Source: Herbaspirillum autotrophicum (GTDB lineage: Bacteria > Pseudomonadota > Gammaproteobacteria > Burkholderiales > Burkholderiaceae_D). From it: 52,950 nt of DNA. The translations under genes and the position numbers were made by a program. A model generated the notes under the pieces. That model was not told the origin of the DNA. It was given only the letters and a program-made list of their open reading frames with translations, and did no database searches. Numbering within the stretch: position 1 is the first letter of the stretch; each line of letters opens with the position of its first letter. Below, one piece after another: positions 25,992-35,100 of the stretch. The stretch covers positions 1 to 52,950 of the forward strand of contig NZ_LFLS01000040.1 of assembly GCF_001189915.1 (NCBI RefSeq), in the 5' to 3' direction.

Positions 25992-26065
25992 GCGGATGAA
26001 ACATGAGGCCGCATGCGGGGGCGGCGAAAAAACGAGACCAGATGCAACATGATCGATGCGTGCGC

Positions 26066-26137
26066 GATTGTTCCATTTTTCAACACCATCCCTAAATGGA
26101 ACAATCGGGAACAATCGCGAACAACCGGGAATATCCG
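26066..26137 (-). promoter_or_regulatory. Enhancer array: 13-bp inverted repeat plus four helically phased 10-bp repeats
   Basis: GATTGTTCCATTT (26066-26078) and AAATGGAACAATC (26094-26106) are a perfect inverted repeat around 15 bases. The second arm opens a tandem array with exact 10-base period: GGAACAATCG, GGAACAATCG, CGAACAACCG, GGAATATCCG (26098-26137). It lies about 75-145 bases upstream of the sigma-54 element of the TonB receptor, the usual enhancer distance. The array is the densest set of the GGAACA half-site in the window. Confidence 0.72.
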
Positions 26138-26170
26138 GATCAATCAACTGACAGCGGCAAAACTACCCGA

Positions 26171-28639
26171 TCAAAAACGATAAGTCGCCTTCAGCCATGC
26201 ATTGCGCGGATTGCCGTAGGTGTAACCGTTATAGCCTCCCAGACCGGTGTAGTAATACTTGTCGGTCAGGTTTTCGATATTGAGGGCGAGGCTGAGTTGT
26301 TTGCTGAACTCGTAACGCGCCATCAGACCGATCAGCGTCAGGCCGCCTTGACAGGCGCGTTTGGCGCTATAGGTTTCGTCATAGTAGATGCTGCTCTGAT
26401 AGCTCAGGTTACCGCCCACGGTGAGCTTGCTCCAGCTGCCGGGAAAGCGATAGCTGGTGGCAACCCGAACCAGCCGGCGCGGATAGGTCGGGTTGAGCAA
26501 GACATCCTTGTTGCTGTGCTTGGAACTGTAGGTATAGCCGGCCATCAGTTGCAGTCCTGTGGCTGCTTCGCCCGCAATCGTGGTTTCAAATCCCTGGCTG
26601 CGCGCCCCTTTTACTGCCCGCGACGGCACTGTTCCATCAGGCAACAATGGGGCGCCGGTATCGGTTTCGACGGCATTGTCTTCCTGTGTTTCAAATACCG
26701 CAAAACTGGTATTGAGCTTGCCGCCCCAGTGCTCACCCTTGATCCCGAATTCGGTATTGGTGCCACGACGTGGCGCGATGATCTGGTTGCTGGCATCGCG
26801 TACCGTGTTCGGCTGGAAGATATCGGTATAGCTGGCGTAGACCGAATATTCCTTGTTGATGTCATAGACGATACCGGCATACGGCGTGAATACCTCACCT
26901 TCCTTGACCGGTTTGATCGTCACCAAGGCACCGTTGGTGTTATTGGTCCAGAACCGTTGGAAAGTGTTGTTCTCATACCAGGAAAGGCGGCCACCGATCA
27001 ATACCGACAAGGCATCAAACGGCTTGAAACGCAGTGCGCCGTAGAACGCTTTTTCTTCGGTATTGCCGCTGAACTGGTTGAGCGGATAGCTAAAGTTCGG
27101 TTGCGCCACGGCGCCCAGATCGAAAATATTTACCGGCCGCCGGTCGAATGCATTGCGCACGGCTCCGCTGTTGCTGTAACCGTAGTTGTATTGATTGATA
27201 TTGAATCCGGCAACGGCTTCATGCGTGCGGCCGAACAAGGAAAACGGGCCGGTGGCATACACGTCGAGCGACTTGTTGCTACTGTCGGCCGGATTGTCGG
27301 CGACCTGCACCGTGCCGGTATTCGCCGTGGGGCTGATGTTGCCCGGATACAGCCAGAGATCGGCACTGTAGCGTTCGCGGCGATTCTTGGCATAAGCCGC
27401 ATCCACTTTCAGACGCCAGCCGCTGTCGAAGCGCTGATCCAGATTGACGAACACCCGCTCGGTAGTCATGTTCCAGGTACTCCATGGCGCACTGGAATTG
27501 AATGCGCGCGGCAAATGCGTGGCGCTGCCGTCGGCATAGAACAAGGGACTCTGACCGAAATTGGCGCCCTTGACTGCCGTGCGCTGATACTCATAGCCGG
27601 CAGACAGCAAGGTGTCGCGTGACAGATCTGCTTCGACGATGCCGTAGAACACGTCTTCACTCTGTTGTTTACCGTCAATGAAACTGTCGCCATCGGTATG
27701 CGACGCCACCATGCGACCACGCAGGGTACCGGCGGCATTCAGGCTGCCGCCGAGATCGGCTTCCAGATTGTAGCGATTCCAGGAACCGGCACCGGCCGTC
27801 ACGTGGCCGGCGAATTCGGTGCCGGGGCGCTTGCGTACCAGATTGATGGAACCACCCGGCGACCCCACGCCATTGAGCAGACCTGCGGCGCCGCGCACCA
27901 CTTCAACCCGGTCATACATGACGGTGCTGACCATGCTCGATTCACCGGCGATGGTATTGAAGGACAACGTCGGCACACCATCGATCATGGTATTGAGGGC
28001 GAAGCCGCGTGAGGAAAAAGTGACCCGTTCATCGAGCCGGTCGGCCACGATACCGGGTGTCTGCCGCAACACATCGGCCAGCGTCATCAGATTCTGATCG
28101 GCGATTTGCTGGCGACCGATCACACTGACGGATTGCGGTGTTTCGCGCAACGACAAGGCCATGCGCGTGGCGGCACCGGTGGCGCGCGTGGTGTAGGAGC
28201 CGCTGCCTTCGGTGGTGACGCTGCGTTCGGCGGCAGCGGCCACGGTAATGGCCGGCAACCCGGCATTGCTGCCATCCGGCCGCAGCGCCAGTTTGCGCAA
28301 GGTATAGGTGCCATCAGCACGCGCCACCATCTCCAGTCCGCTGCCGGCCAGCAACCGGGCGGCGGCGTCACGCGCCGGCAGATTGCCCGCTACCCCGTCA
28401 CTGCGCAGGCCTTCGGTCAGCGCCGGCTCAAACGACACGGCAATCCCGGCATCCAGCGCGAACGTCGACAGCGTCTTGCCCAGCGGGCCGGCAGGAATGT
28501 TGTAGGTTTTGGCAGTGCCACTGCCGGCCGCCAGTGCTGACTGGCTCCAGCCAGCAGCCCCGCTCAAGGCCGCCAGCAGCAGCGTGGAAAGAAGAGTGCG
28601 ACGACAATGCGGGCGCGCGCCGACGACGGGAGAGAACAT
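26171..28639 (-). CDS. TonB-dependent siderophore receptor with STN signalling domain (transducer type)
   Basis: The 822-residue protein has a signal peptide (about residues 1-37). An STN domain follows (about 45-117: YNIPAGPLGKTLSTFALDAG to DGTYTLRKL), which contacts the anti-sigma factor FecR. The plug carries LRETPQSVSVIGRQQIADQ and FSSRGFALNTMIDGVPTLS, typical of ferric-siderophore receptors. A barrel follows, ending in KATYRF with a C-terminal Phe. GVGSPGGSINLVRKRP is the classical plug end in hydroxamate/catechol receptors. It lies downstream of fecI-fecR in the same direction with 102 bases between, so ligand binding should induce its own transcription. The siderophore is not identifiable from sequence. 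Confidence 0.94.
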   Translation of the reverse strand: MFSPVVGARPHCRRTLLSTLLLAALSGAAGWSQSALAAGSGTAKTYNIPAGPLGKTLSTFALDAGIAVSFEPALTEGLRSDGVAGNLPARDAAARLLAGSGLEMVARADGTYTLRKLALRPDGSNAGLPAITVAAAAERSVTTEGSGSYTTRATGAATRMALSLRETPQSVSVIGRQQIADQNLMTLADVLRQTPGIVADRLDERVTFSSRGFALNTMIDGVPTLSFNTIAGESSMVSTVMYDRVEVVRGAAGLLNGVGSPGGSINLVRKRPGTEFAGHVTAGAGSWNRYNLEADLGGSLNAAGTLRGRMVASHTDGDSFIDGKQQSEDVFYGIVEADLSRDTLLSAGYEYQRTAVKGANFGQSPLFYADGSATHLPRAFNSSAPWSTWNMTTERVFVNLDQRFDSGWRLKVDAAYAKNRRERYSADLWLYPGNISPTANTGTVQVADNPADSSNKSLDVYATGPFSLFGRTHEAVAGFNINQYNYGYSNSGAVRNAFDRRPVNIFDLGAVAQPNFSYPLNQFSGNTEEKAFYGALRFKPFDALSVLIGGRLSWYENNTFQRFWTNNTNGALVTIKPVKEGEVFTPYAGIVYDINKEYSVYASYTDIFQPNTVRDASNQIIAPRRGTNTEFGIKGEHWGGKLNTSFAVFETQEDNAVETDTGAPLLPDGTVPSRAVKGARSQGFETTIAGEAATGLQLMAGYTYSSKHSNKDVLLNPTYPRRLVRVATSYRFPGSWSKLTVGGNLSYQSSIYYDETYSAKRACQGGLTLIGLMARYEFSKQLSLALNIENLTDKYYYTGLGGYNGYTYGNPRNAWLKATYRF

Positions 28640-28740
28640 GAAAATTTGATCCTTTCGATGGTCAAGAGAAGTGGTTCACTTCGCTTGCCAGCCAGAATCA
28701 AAAAAAGTATCAGGGCCAATCAAAATAATTTTTCCCGGTG

Positions 28741-29712
28741 CTATGTACGCAGCGTCAAGGTCAGCCAGTAACCATTGAAGCGCGTGACGGCGCGCACCGG
28801 ATAAGTCGACACCAGCATGGTCAGAATGCGGTCCGGGTCATCCAGCGGGAACGTGCCGGACACCAGCAATCCGGCCACCGCCGGGTCGCAGTGAATGAAG
28901 CCGCGGCGATAGCGCGTCAGTTCGCCGGCGAATTCTGCCAGTGGCATCTTGTCGACCAACAGCACCCCGCCAGTCCAGGCTTCGTCGCTGCGTTCACTGG
29001 CCGTAATGGCGTCGATGGCAAAGGCGCTGAAGCCGGTTTTTTGCCCGGCTTGCAGGATGTGAAAATGGCTTGCCGGCATCTTCCGTGGTTCGATCCGTAC
29101 CGCACTTTCAAAGACCGCCAACCGTGTGCGGCCGTCATCCTGACGCACGCTGAAGCGGGTGCCGAGCGCCTGCATGCGCCCTTCTGCCGTTTCGACATAA
29201 AACGGCCGCGCCGCCGCCGCGGTATCGTGCGCGGTGGTCACCACGATTTCGCCGCTGCGCAAACGGATCAGCCGTTCGGTGGCGTCATACGCGATATCGA
29301 TCGCCGTGCCGGTATTGAGAAAGATGGTGCTGCCATCGGCCAGCGTGATCTGCCGCCGCTCGCCAGTGGCGGTGCGATGCTCCGCGCGCCAGCCTTGCTG
29401 CCCGGCCACCCGCCAGCCGAGCCATGCTGCCGGCAGCGCTGCCAGCACGCTCGCCAGTTTGAGTACGGCCCGGCGACGGCTGGCAGCCGACGGCCGTTCC
29501 AGCACCGGCATCGCCAGTGACGGCGGCAAGCCGCCCAGTTTGTTCATCAACAATTCGGCGCGGGCCCAGGCGCGCGCATGCTCGGGGCAAGCATTCTGCC
29601 AGTGACGACAGGCACGGCGCTGTTCGTCGGTGGTGTTGCTGGCATTGAGCAGCATCAACCATTCGGCAGCTTGTTCGAGGACGTCGGGATCAATGGCGAC
29701 AGTGGTTGTCAT
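28741..29712 (-). CDS. fecR: FecR-family anti-sigma / signal transducer
   Basis: The 323-residue protein starts MTTTVAIDPDVLEQAAEWLM (ATG at 29712, six bases after the sigma-factor stop). The N-terminal 60 residues are the DUF4880/anti-sigma region with the conserved W...L..H..W segment (RACRHWQNACPEHARAWARA). One membrane segment (about residues 83-103, LKLASVLAALPAAWLGW) leads to a periplasmic FecR domain with RQITLADGSTIFLNTGTAI and ALGTRFSVR. The C-terminal part receives the signal from the STN domain of the receptor downstream. A longer start overlapping the sigma gene is possible but improbable. Confidence 0.92.
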   Translation of the reverse strand: MTTTVAIDPDVLEQAAEWLMLLNASNTTDEQRRACRHWQNACPEHARAWARAELLMNKLGGLPPSLAMPVLERPSAASRRRAVLKLASVLAALPAAWLGWRVAGQQGWRAEHRTATGERRQITLADGSTIFLNTGTAIDIAYDATERLIRLRSGEIVVTTAHDTAAAARPFYVETAEGRMQALGTRFSVRQDDGRTRLAVFESAVRIEPRKMPASHFHILQAGQKTGFSAFAIDAITASERSDEAWTGGVLLVDKMPLAEFAGELTRYRRGFIHCDPAVAGLLVSGTFPLDDPDRILTMLVSTYPVRAVTRFNGYWLTLTLRT

Positions 29713-29717
29713 GATGC

Positions 29718-30233
29718 TCAGTCCATCAGCATCAGGCAGGAGAGAAACGCTTGCTTCATGTAACGCTTGACCGAAATCAGCGAGCAACCGATACGCTCGG
29801 CAATCTCTTCATATTTCAGGCCTTCGATCTGCGACAACAAGAAAGCCCGTTTCACCTTGACTGGCAAGGCATCCAACATGGCATCGACCTGTTGCAGCGT
29901 TTCCAGAATGACAAGTTGCTGTTCCGGCGACGGCACTACTGCTTCCGGCAAGCGCGCCAGTGCCTCCAGATAACTTCTTTCGAGCGCCTGACGCTGATAC
30001 CAGTTGACCAGAATGCCCTTGGCAATGGTGGTCAGATAGGCCCGCGGTTCCTTGATGTCGTTGAGCGTACGCGCCGTCAGAATGCGGGCGAAAGTATCTT
30101 GTGCCAGATCGTCAGCGTCGCTGGTGTTGCCGAGCTTGCCGCGCAGCCAGCCCTGCAGCCAGCGGTGGTGATCCGAGTAAAGCGCGCCGACCTCTGCTGC
30201 TTGCGGATGTGCGGCGATGTTCAGGGCTGACAT
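29718..30233 (-). CDS. fecI: ECF RNA polymerase sigma factor, FecI family
   Basis: The 171-residue protein starts MSALNIAAHPQAAEVG. Region 2 is visible as LYSDHHRWLQGWLRGKLGN and DADDLAQDTFARILTA. Region 4 is RAFLLSQIEGLKYEEIAERI followed by SLISVKRYMKQAF, the helix-turn-helix that reads the -35. Length is normal for iron-starvation sigma factors. An in-frame start 117 bases upstream exists but would overlap the Fur-like box, so 30233 is preferred. It opens the fecI-fecR-receptor cluster, which should be repressed by Fur with iron and induced by the cognate siderophore. Confidence 0.93.
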   Translation of the reverse strand: MSALNIAAHPQAAEVGALYSDHHRWLQGWLRGKLGNTSDADDLAQDTFARILTARTLNDIKEPRAYLTTIAKGILVNWYQRQALERSYLEALARLPEAVVPSPEQQLVILETLQQVDAMLDALPVKVKRAFLLSQIEGLKYEEIAERIGCSLISVKRYMKQAFLSCLMLMD

Positions 30234-30245
30234 GGCAGTGATATT

Positions 30246-30266
30246 GAATGAGAATGGTTCGCATTC
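30246..30266 (-). promoter_or_regulatory. Fur-box-like operator before fecI
   Basis: GAATGAGAATGGTTCGCATTC is near-palindromic: GAATG-x-GAA-xxx-TTC-x-CATTC has eight matching pairs. It contains the AATGAGAAT core of Fur boxes and lies 13 bases before the fecI start codon, where repressor binding would block transcription. Confidence 0.72.
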
Positions 30267-30310
30267 TAGCGCATGCCAGTGATATTTGCCTAAGCTGTTG
30301 TCACGTTTAT

Positions 30311-30341
30311 GGCAGCGGGTGTTGCAGAAACACCCGCTGCC
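30311..30341 (-). terminator. 13-bp hairpin after the efflux operon
   Basis: GGCAGCGGGTGTT (30311-30323) and AACACCCGCTGCC (30329-30341) are perfect inverted repeats around five bases, 23 bases past the stop of the outer-membrane efflux gene. No T-run follows on the minus strand (ATAAACG instead), so it may be a Rho-assisted terminator or a 3'-protecting stem separating the operon from fecI. Confidence 0.6.
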
Positions 30342-30363
30342 ACGCTGCACGGCAAGCAGCCGC

Positions 30364-31863
30364 TTACTTGGGAACGACTTGTTGCTTCATCTGCGCCAGC
30401 GCATGCAAATCGGCAATATTCTGATCAGTCCAGCCACCGCCGAGCGCCTTGGTCAACAGCACACTGGCGGCCATGCGCTGATTCAGAATGCTCAGTGCGG
30501 TTCGTTCACTGGTCAGTGCCGTCGCCTGTGCCGTAATCACATTGACGTAACTGACGGTACCGGCCTTGTATTGATTCAGCACCAGCGTCACCGCCAGCCG
30601 CGCCGATTCCAGCGCTTCGCCCTGCACTTGCGCCTCCTGTTCCAGAATCCGCAAGGCAGCCAGATTGTCTTCCACTTCCTGGAACGCGGTCAGCACGGTT
30701 TGCTTATAGGCTGCTGCCGTAGCGTCATAAGAAGCCACTGCCTGCGCCGTCAGGGCGCGCCCGGCACCGCCGTCAAAAATGATTTGCCCCAGTTGCGGCC
30801 CGAGCGACCAGATGCGGCCAGGCAAATTGAACCAGTTGGCAAAATTGGCCGCCTGGTAACCACCCGAGGCCGTCAATGACAGTGTCGGGTAGTAGGCCGA
30901 CTTGGCCACACCGATCTGGGCATTGGCGGCAGCCGCACGTCGCTCTGCCGCTGCAATATCGGGACGGCGTTCCAGCAGCATCGATGGCAAAGCCACCGGA
31001 ATCGGCGGCGCGGTCGCGGTCAGCGGTGAACGGGCAATGGAAAATGTGGATGCCGGTTGTCCCACCAGCAACGCCACCGCATGCTCCAGTTGCGCGCGCT
31101 GCACGCCATTGTCGAGTGCAGAGGCCTGCGCCGTTTTGAGTTGTGTCTGCGCCTGAATCACGTCAGCCTTGGCAGCAACCCCGACTGCATACTGATTTTG
31201 CGTCAGCTGATACGAACGCTGATAAGCGGTGACGGTATCATCCAGCAATTGCTGCTGACTATCGAGCACCCGCAGTTGCAGATAATTTTGCGCCAACTGT
31301 GCCTGCGCACTGAGGCGGGTGGCAGCCAGATCGGCAGCACTGGCCTGCGCGCTGGCTTCGTTCGATTCGACATTGCGCCGCACCCTGCCCCAGACATCGA
31401 TTTCCCAATCGGCATTGAGCGTAAAGGCATAAGCGTCCTTGACCGAACTCTTGCCGGCGGCCGTGATGGAACCGGAACGGGTATGCGAAGCACCGGCCGT
31501 CAGCGTCGGCGAATAATCGGCACGTGCCCCTTGTACCAGCGCCAGCGCTTGACGGAACTTGGCTTCATATTGCGCCAGATTCTGGTTGGAGACATCGATT
31601 TGCTCGACCAATGCATTCAGTTGCGGATCGCCGAACATTTCCCACCACTTGCCGTTCTGCACCAGTTCACTCGGCTGCGCCGGTTTCCAATCCTGCATTT
31701 CCTTGAATGCAACCGGCACCGCTGCCGCTTCCGGGCGCACATAATCCGGGCCGACCGAACACGCACCGAGCAGCAGCGCCAATGGCACGGTCAACATCAA
31801 CTTCATCGGTCCTGCGGACTGGTTTTTATGCGGCATATTGTCTGGCTTCATCAACTGTTTCAT
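30364..31863 (-). CDS. Outer-membrane efflux lipoprotein (OprM / NodT family)
   Basis: The 499-residue protein is the outer-membrane channel of a tripartite RND pump. A lipoprotein signal is present, with the lipobox LLLGACS and Cys35 as first mature residue. SVGPDYVRPEAAAVPVAF follows, the standard start of the family. Two repeats of the TolC-type coiled-coil follow, with DLAATRLSAQAQLAQNYLQLR in the first and VEDNLAALRILEQEAQ in the second. The ATG at 31863 has a GGGAGA site; ATG at 31806 is a shorter alternative giving a more usual signal length. It is the last gene of the MdtABC-like operon, 21 bases after the second pump gene. Confidence 0.93.
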   Translation of the reverse strand: MKQLMKPDNMPHKNQSAGPMKLMLTVPLALLLGACSVGPDYVRPEAAAVPVAFKEMQDWKPAQPSELVQNGKWWEMFGDPQLNALVEQIDVSNQNLAQYEAKFRQALALVQGARADYSPTLTAGASHTRSGSITAAGKSSVKDAYAFTLNADWEIDVWGRVRRNVESNEASAQASAADLAATRLSAQAQLAQNYLQLRVLDSQQQLLDDTVTAYQRSYQLTQNQYAVGVAAKADVIQAQTQLKTAQASALDNGVQRAQLEHAVALLVGQPASTFSIARSPLTATAPPIPVALPSMLLERRPDIAAAERRAAAANAQIGVAKSAYYPTLSLTASGGYQAANFANWFNLPGRIWSLGPQLGQIIFDGGAGRALTAQAVASYDATAAAYKQTVLTAFQEVEDNLAALRILEQEAQVQGEALESARLAVTLVLNQYKAGTVSYVNVITAQATALTSERTALSILNQRMAASVLLTKALGGGWTDQNIADLHALAQMKQQVVPK

Positions 31864-31884
31864 CTTGAATTCTCCCTCATGCCG

Positions 31885-34800
31885 TCAGGCCGAGATTTCC
31901 CTGCTGTGGCGCTGAAAGACACTCTTGCTCCACAAGCGAAAACGTTCCATGTACAAATAGACTACCGGCGTGGTGTACAAGGTCAGCAACTGGCTGACCA
32001 GCAAACCGCCGACAATTGCAATCCCCAGCGGCTGTCGCAATTCGGCGCCATCGCCGCGCCCGAGCGCCAGCGGAATCGCGCCCAGCATGGCTGCCATGGT
32101 GGTCATCATGATCGGCCGGAAACGCAGCAGGCAAGCTTCGAAAATGGCATCACGCGGGCTGAGTCCGCGCTCGCGCTCGGCGGCCAGTGCAAAGTCGATC
32201 ATCATGATGGCATTTTTCTTGACGATGCCGATCAGCAGAATCACCCCGATCAATGCGATCAGGCTGAAATCGGTTCCGGTCACCAGCAACGCCAGCAAGG
32301 CACCGACACCAGCCGAAGGCAGCGTCGAAATGATGGTAATCGGATGCACCAGGCTTTCATACAACACGCCGAGCACGATATACACCGCCAGCAAGGCCGT
32401 CAAAATCAACAGTGGCTGACTGCTCAGCGAGGACTGGAATGCATTCGCCGTTCCCTGAAAACTGCCCTGCACGGCGGTCGGTACCCCGAGCAGCGCCATC
32501 GCGTGGTTGATGGCATCGGTGGCTTGCGACAACGACACGCCTTGCGCCAGATTGAACGACAGCGTGGACGCAATGAACTGCCCCTCATGATTGACCGACA
32601 ACGCTGTGGTGGTAGGCCGGAAACTGGAGAAGGACGACAGCGGCACCTGGGTCGAAGCCTGGGTCGACAACGTCAGTGCCAGCGAGGAATTGGCATTGAG
32701 TTTGCCGCCGGCAGTGAGTGCCGGTGGCGTTCCCAGCGTCGACGTCGTCGGTGACAGATTGGAGCTGCTGTTGGCGATACTGACCCACGTATCCTTCAGA
32801 ATCTGCGGACTTTGCCAATACTGCGGCGCCGCCTCCATCACCACATGATATTGATTCATGCCGCTGTAGATGGTGGAAATCTGCCGCTGTCCGAACAGAT
32901 CACTGAGGCTGGAGTCAATCAGTTGCGGCGTCACGCCGGTACGCATCGCGGTTTCACGATCGATCGTCAGCGTCGTCTGCAAACCCTTGTCTTGCTGATC
33001 GGTGCTGACATCTTCCAGTTCCGGCAAATTGGAAAATGCCAGCCGGATCTTGGGCTCCCATTCCCGCAACAAGGCCAGGTCATCCGATTGCAACGTAAAC
33101 TCATATTGCGAATCGCTCTGTCGCGCCCCCACGCGGATATCCTGCGCCGCCTGCAAGAACAGGCTGGCACCGGCCACATGCGCCAGCTTGCCGCGCAAGC
33201 GACCGATCACCTTATCGGCTGATATCTTGCGGACCGATAATGGCTTGAGTGCGATGAACATGCTGCCGCCGTTACGCCGGCCGCCGCCGGTGAACGCAGT
33301 GACGTTCTCGACCGCCGGATCTTGCCGCACGATATCGACAAACTCGTTGAGTTTGATCTGCATCGCCTGGAAGGAAATCGACTGGTCGCCGCGAATGCCG
33401 CCGACCAGACGCCCGGTATCCTGCTGCGGGAAAAAGCCTTTGGGCACAATCACGTACAAATAGACGTTGAGCAAAATGGTAGCCAGCAAGATCACCATCA
33501 TCAGCGGCGAGAAACGCAGGGCCCATCCCAGGGAGCGTTCATAACCGCGTGACATGGCCGCAAAACCGCGCTCCACCAGCGTGAAAAAACGCCCCGGCCG
33601 GGTCGGCTTCTGCTGCTTGAGCAAGACCGCGCACATCATCGGCGTGGTGGTCAGCGAGACCAGCAGCGACACCAGAATCGCCACCGACAGCGTGACCGCA
33701 AATTCGCGGAACAGACGACCGACGATACCGCCCATCATCAGGATCGGGATAAACACGGCGATCAGCGAAATGCTCATCGACAATACCGTGAAGCCGACTT
33801 CCTTGGCGCCGAGCAAGGCTGCCTTGAGCGGCTTCATGCCCTGTTCAATATGACGTGAAATATTTTCCAGCACCACGATCGCATCGTCCACCACAAACCC
33901 GGTGGCAATCGTGAGTGCCATCAGCGACAGGTTATCCAGCGTATAGCCGAGCAGATACATGACACCGAAGGTGCCGATCAGCGAGACCGGCACCGCCACA
34001 CTCGGAATCAGCGTGGCGCGGCCATTGCGCAGGAACAGGAACACCACCATGATGACCAGCGCAATCGACATCAATAACGTGATTTCGGTTTCCTTGAGCG
34101 AGGCGCGGATGGTCGGCGTGCGATCCATCATCACTTCCAGCTTGATTGCCTGTGGAATCGAAGCCCGCAATTGCGGCAGCAACGCATTGACGCTGTTGAC
34201 CGTTTCGATGATGTTGGCACCCGGTTGCCGGCTCAGAATCAGCAACACCGACGGCTTGCCGTTGGCTGAACCGGCATTGCGCAGATCGGCCACCGAATCC
34301 ACTACCTCGGCCACATCGCTGACCCGCACCGGCGCACCGTTACGGTAAGACACTATCAGCGGTGCATATTCCGCCGCCGTCGTGGCCTGATCGTTGGCGT
34401 AAATCTGCCAGTTGCGGTCACCATCTTCGACGATACCCTTAGGCCGGTTGGCATTGGTGGCGGCGACTGCCGTGCGGACGTCGGCCGAGCCGATGCCGTA
34501 CTTGTTGAGCGCAGTCGGATTCAGTTCAATCCGCACCGCCGGCTGCGAGCTGCCGCCGACGCTCACCTGCCCGATGCCATCGACCTGCGCCAGTTTCTGC
34601 GCCAGAATGCTGTCGGCGGCGTCATACATTTGCCCTTGCGACATGGTGTCGGAAGTCATCGCCAGAATCATCACCGGGGTATCGGCCGGATTCACCTTGC
34701 GATAAGTCGGACTGCTCGGCATGCCGCTCGGCAGCAGATTGCGGGCGGCGTTCAGTGCCGCTTGCACATCGCGCGCAGCGCCGTTGATGTCCCGATTGAG

Positions 34801-35088
34801 ATCGAATTGCAGCGTGATGCGGGTAGAACTGAGCGAGCTCGACGAAGTCATCTCGGTGACCCCGGCAATCGCACCGAGGGCCCGTTCCAATGGCGTGGCA
34901 ATAGTCGCGGCCATGGTTTCGGGACTGGCTCCGGGCATCGAAGCCGAGACCGAGATGGTCGGATAATCGACCTGCGGCAATGGCGAGACCGGCAACAACC
35001 GGAATGCCACCATGCCCGCCAGCGCAATGCCGATGGTCAGCAGCGTGGTGGCAATAGGCCGTTCAATGAAGGGACGCGAAATATTCAT
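31885..35088 (-). CDS. mdtC: RND efflux pump inner-membrane subunit (MdtC-like)
   Basis: This 1067-residue protein is a proton-driven multidrug exporter with 12 membrane segments and two large periplasmic loops. It begins [20 protein letters not shown], the HAE1-type start. [20 protein letters not shown] and the central [17 protein letters not shown] (membrane segment 4, proton-relay Asp pair) are family motifs. It follows the other pump gene by 12 bases. Two different RND subunits in one operon (MdtB and MdtC type) form a heteromultimer in E. coli. The assignment as C follows gene order and resemblance. Confidence 0.93.
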   Translation of the reverse strand: MNISRPFIERPIATTLLTIGIALAGMVAFRLLPVSPLPQVDYPTISVSASMPGASPETMAATIATPLERALGAIAGVTEMTSSSSLSSTRITLQFDLNRDINGAARDVQAALNAARNLLPSGMPSSPTYRKVNPADTPVMILAMTSDTMSQGQMYDAADSILAQKLAQVDGIGQVSVGGSSQPAVRIELNPTALNKYGIGSADVRTAVAATNANRPKGIVEDGDRNWQIYANDQATTAAEYAPLIVSYRNGAPVRVSDVAEVVDSVADLRNAGSANGKPSVLLILSRQPGANIIETVNSVNALLPQLRASIPQAIKLEVMMDRTPTIRASLKETEITLLMSIALVIMVVFLFLRNGRATLIPSVAVPVSLIGTFGVMYLLGYTLDNLSLMALTIATGFVVDDAIVVLENISRHIEQGMKPLKAALLGAKEVGFTVLSMSISLIAVFIPILMMGGIVGRLFREFAVTLSVAILVSLLVSLTTTPMMCAVLLKQQKPTRPGRFFTLVERGFAAMSRGYERSLGWALRFSPLMMVILLATILLNVYLYVIVPKGFFPQQDTGRLVGGIRGDQSISFQAMQIKLNEFVDIVRQDPAVENVTAFTGGGRRNGGSMFIALKPLSVRKISADKVIGRLRGKLAHVAGASLFLQAAQDIRVGARQSDSQYEFTLQSDDLALLREWEPKIRLAFSNLPELEDVSTDQQDKGLQTTLTIDRETAMRTGVTPQLIDSSLSDLFGQRQISTIYSGMNQYHVVMEAAPQYWQSPQILKDTWVSIANSSSNLSPTTSTLGTPPALTAGGKLNANSSLALTLSTQASTQVPLSSFSSFRPTTTALSVNHEGQFIASTLSFNLAQGVSLSQATDAINHAMALLGVPTAVQGSFQGTANAFQSSLSSQPLLILTALLAVYIVLGVLYESLVHPITIISTLPSAGVGALLALLVTGTDFSLIALIGVILLIGIVKKNAIMMIDFALAAERERGLSPRDAIFEACLLRFRPIMMTTMAAMLGAIPLALGRGDGAELRQPLGIAIVGGLLVSQLLTLYTTPVVYLYMERFRLWSKSVFQRHSREISA

Positions 35089-35100
35089 ACTGGTCCCGGA

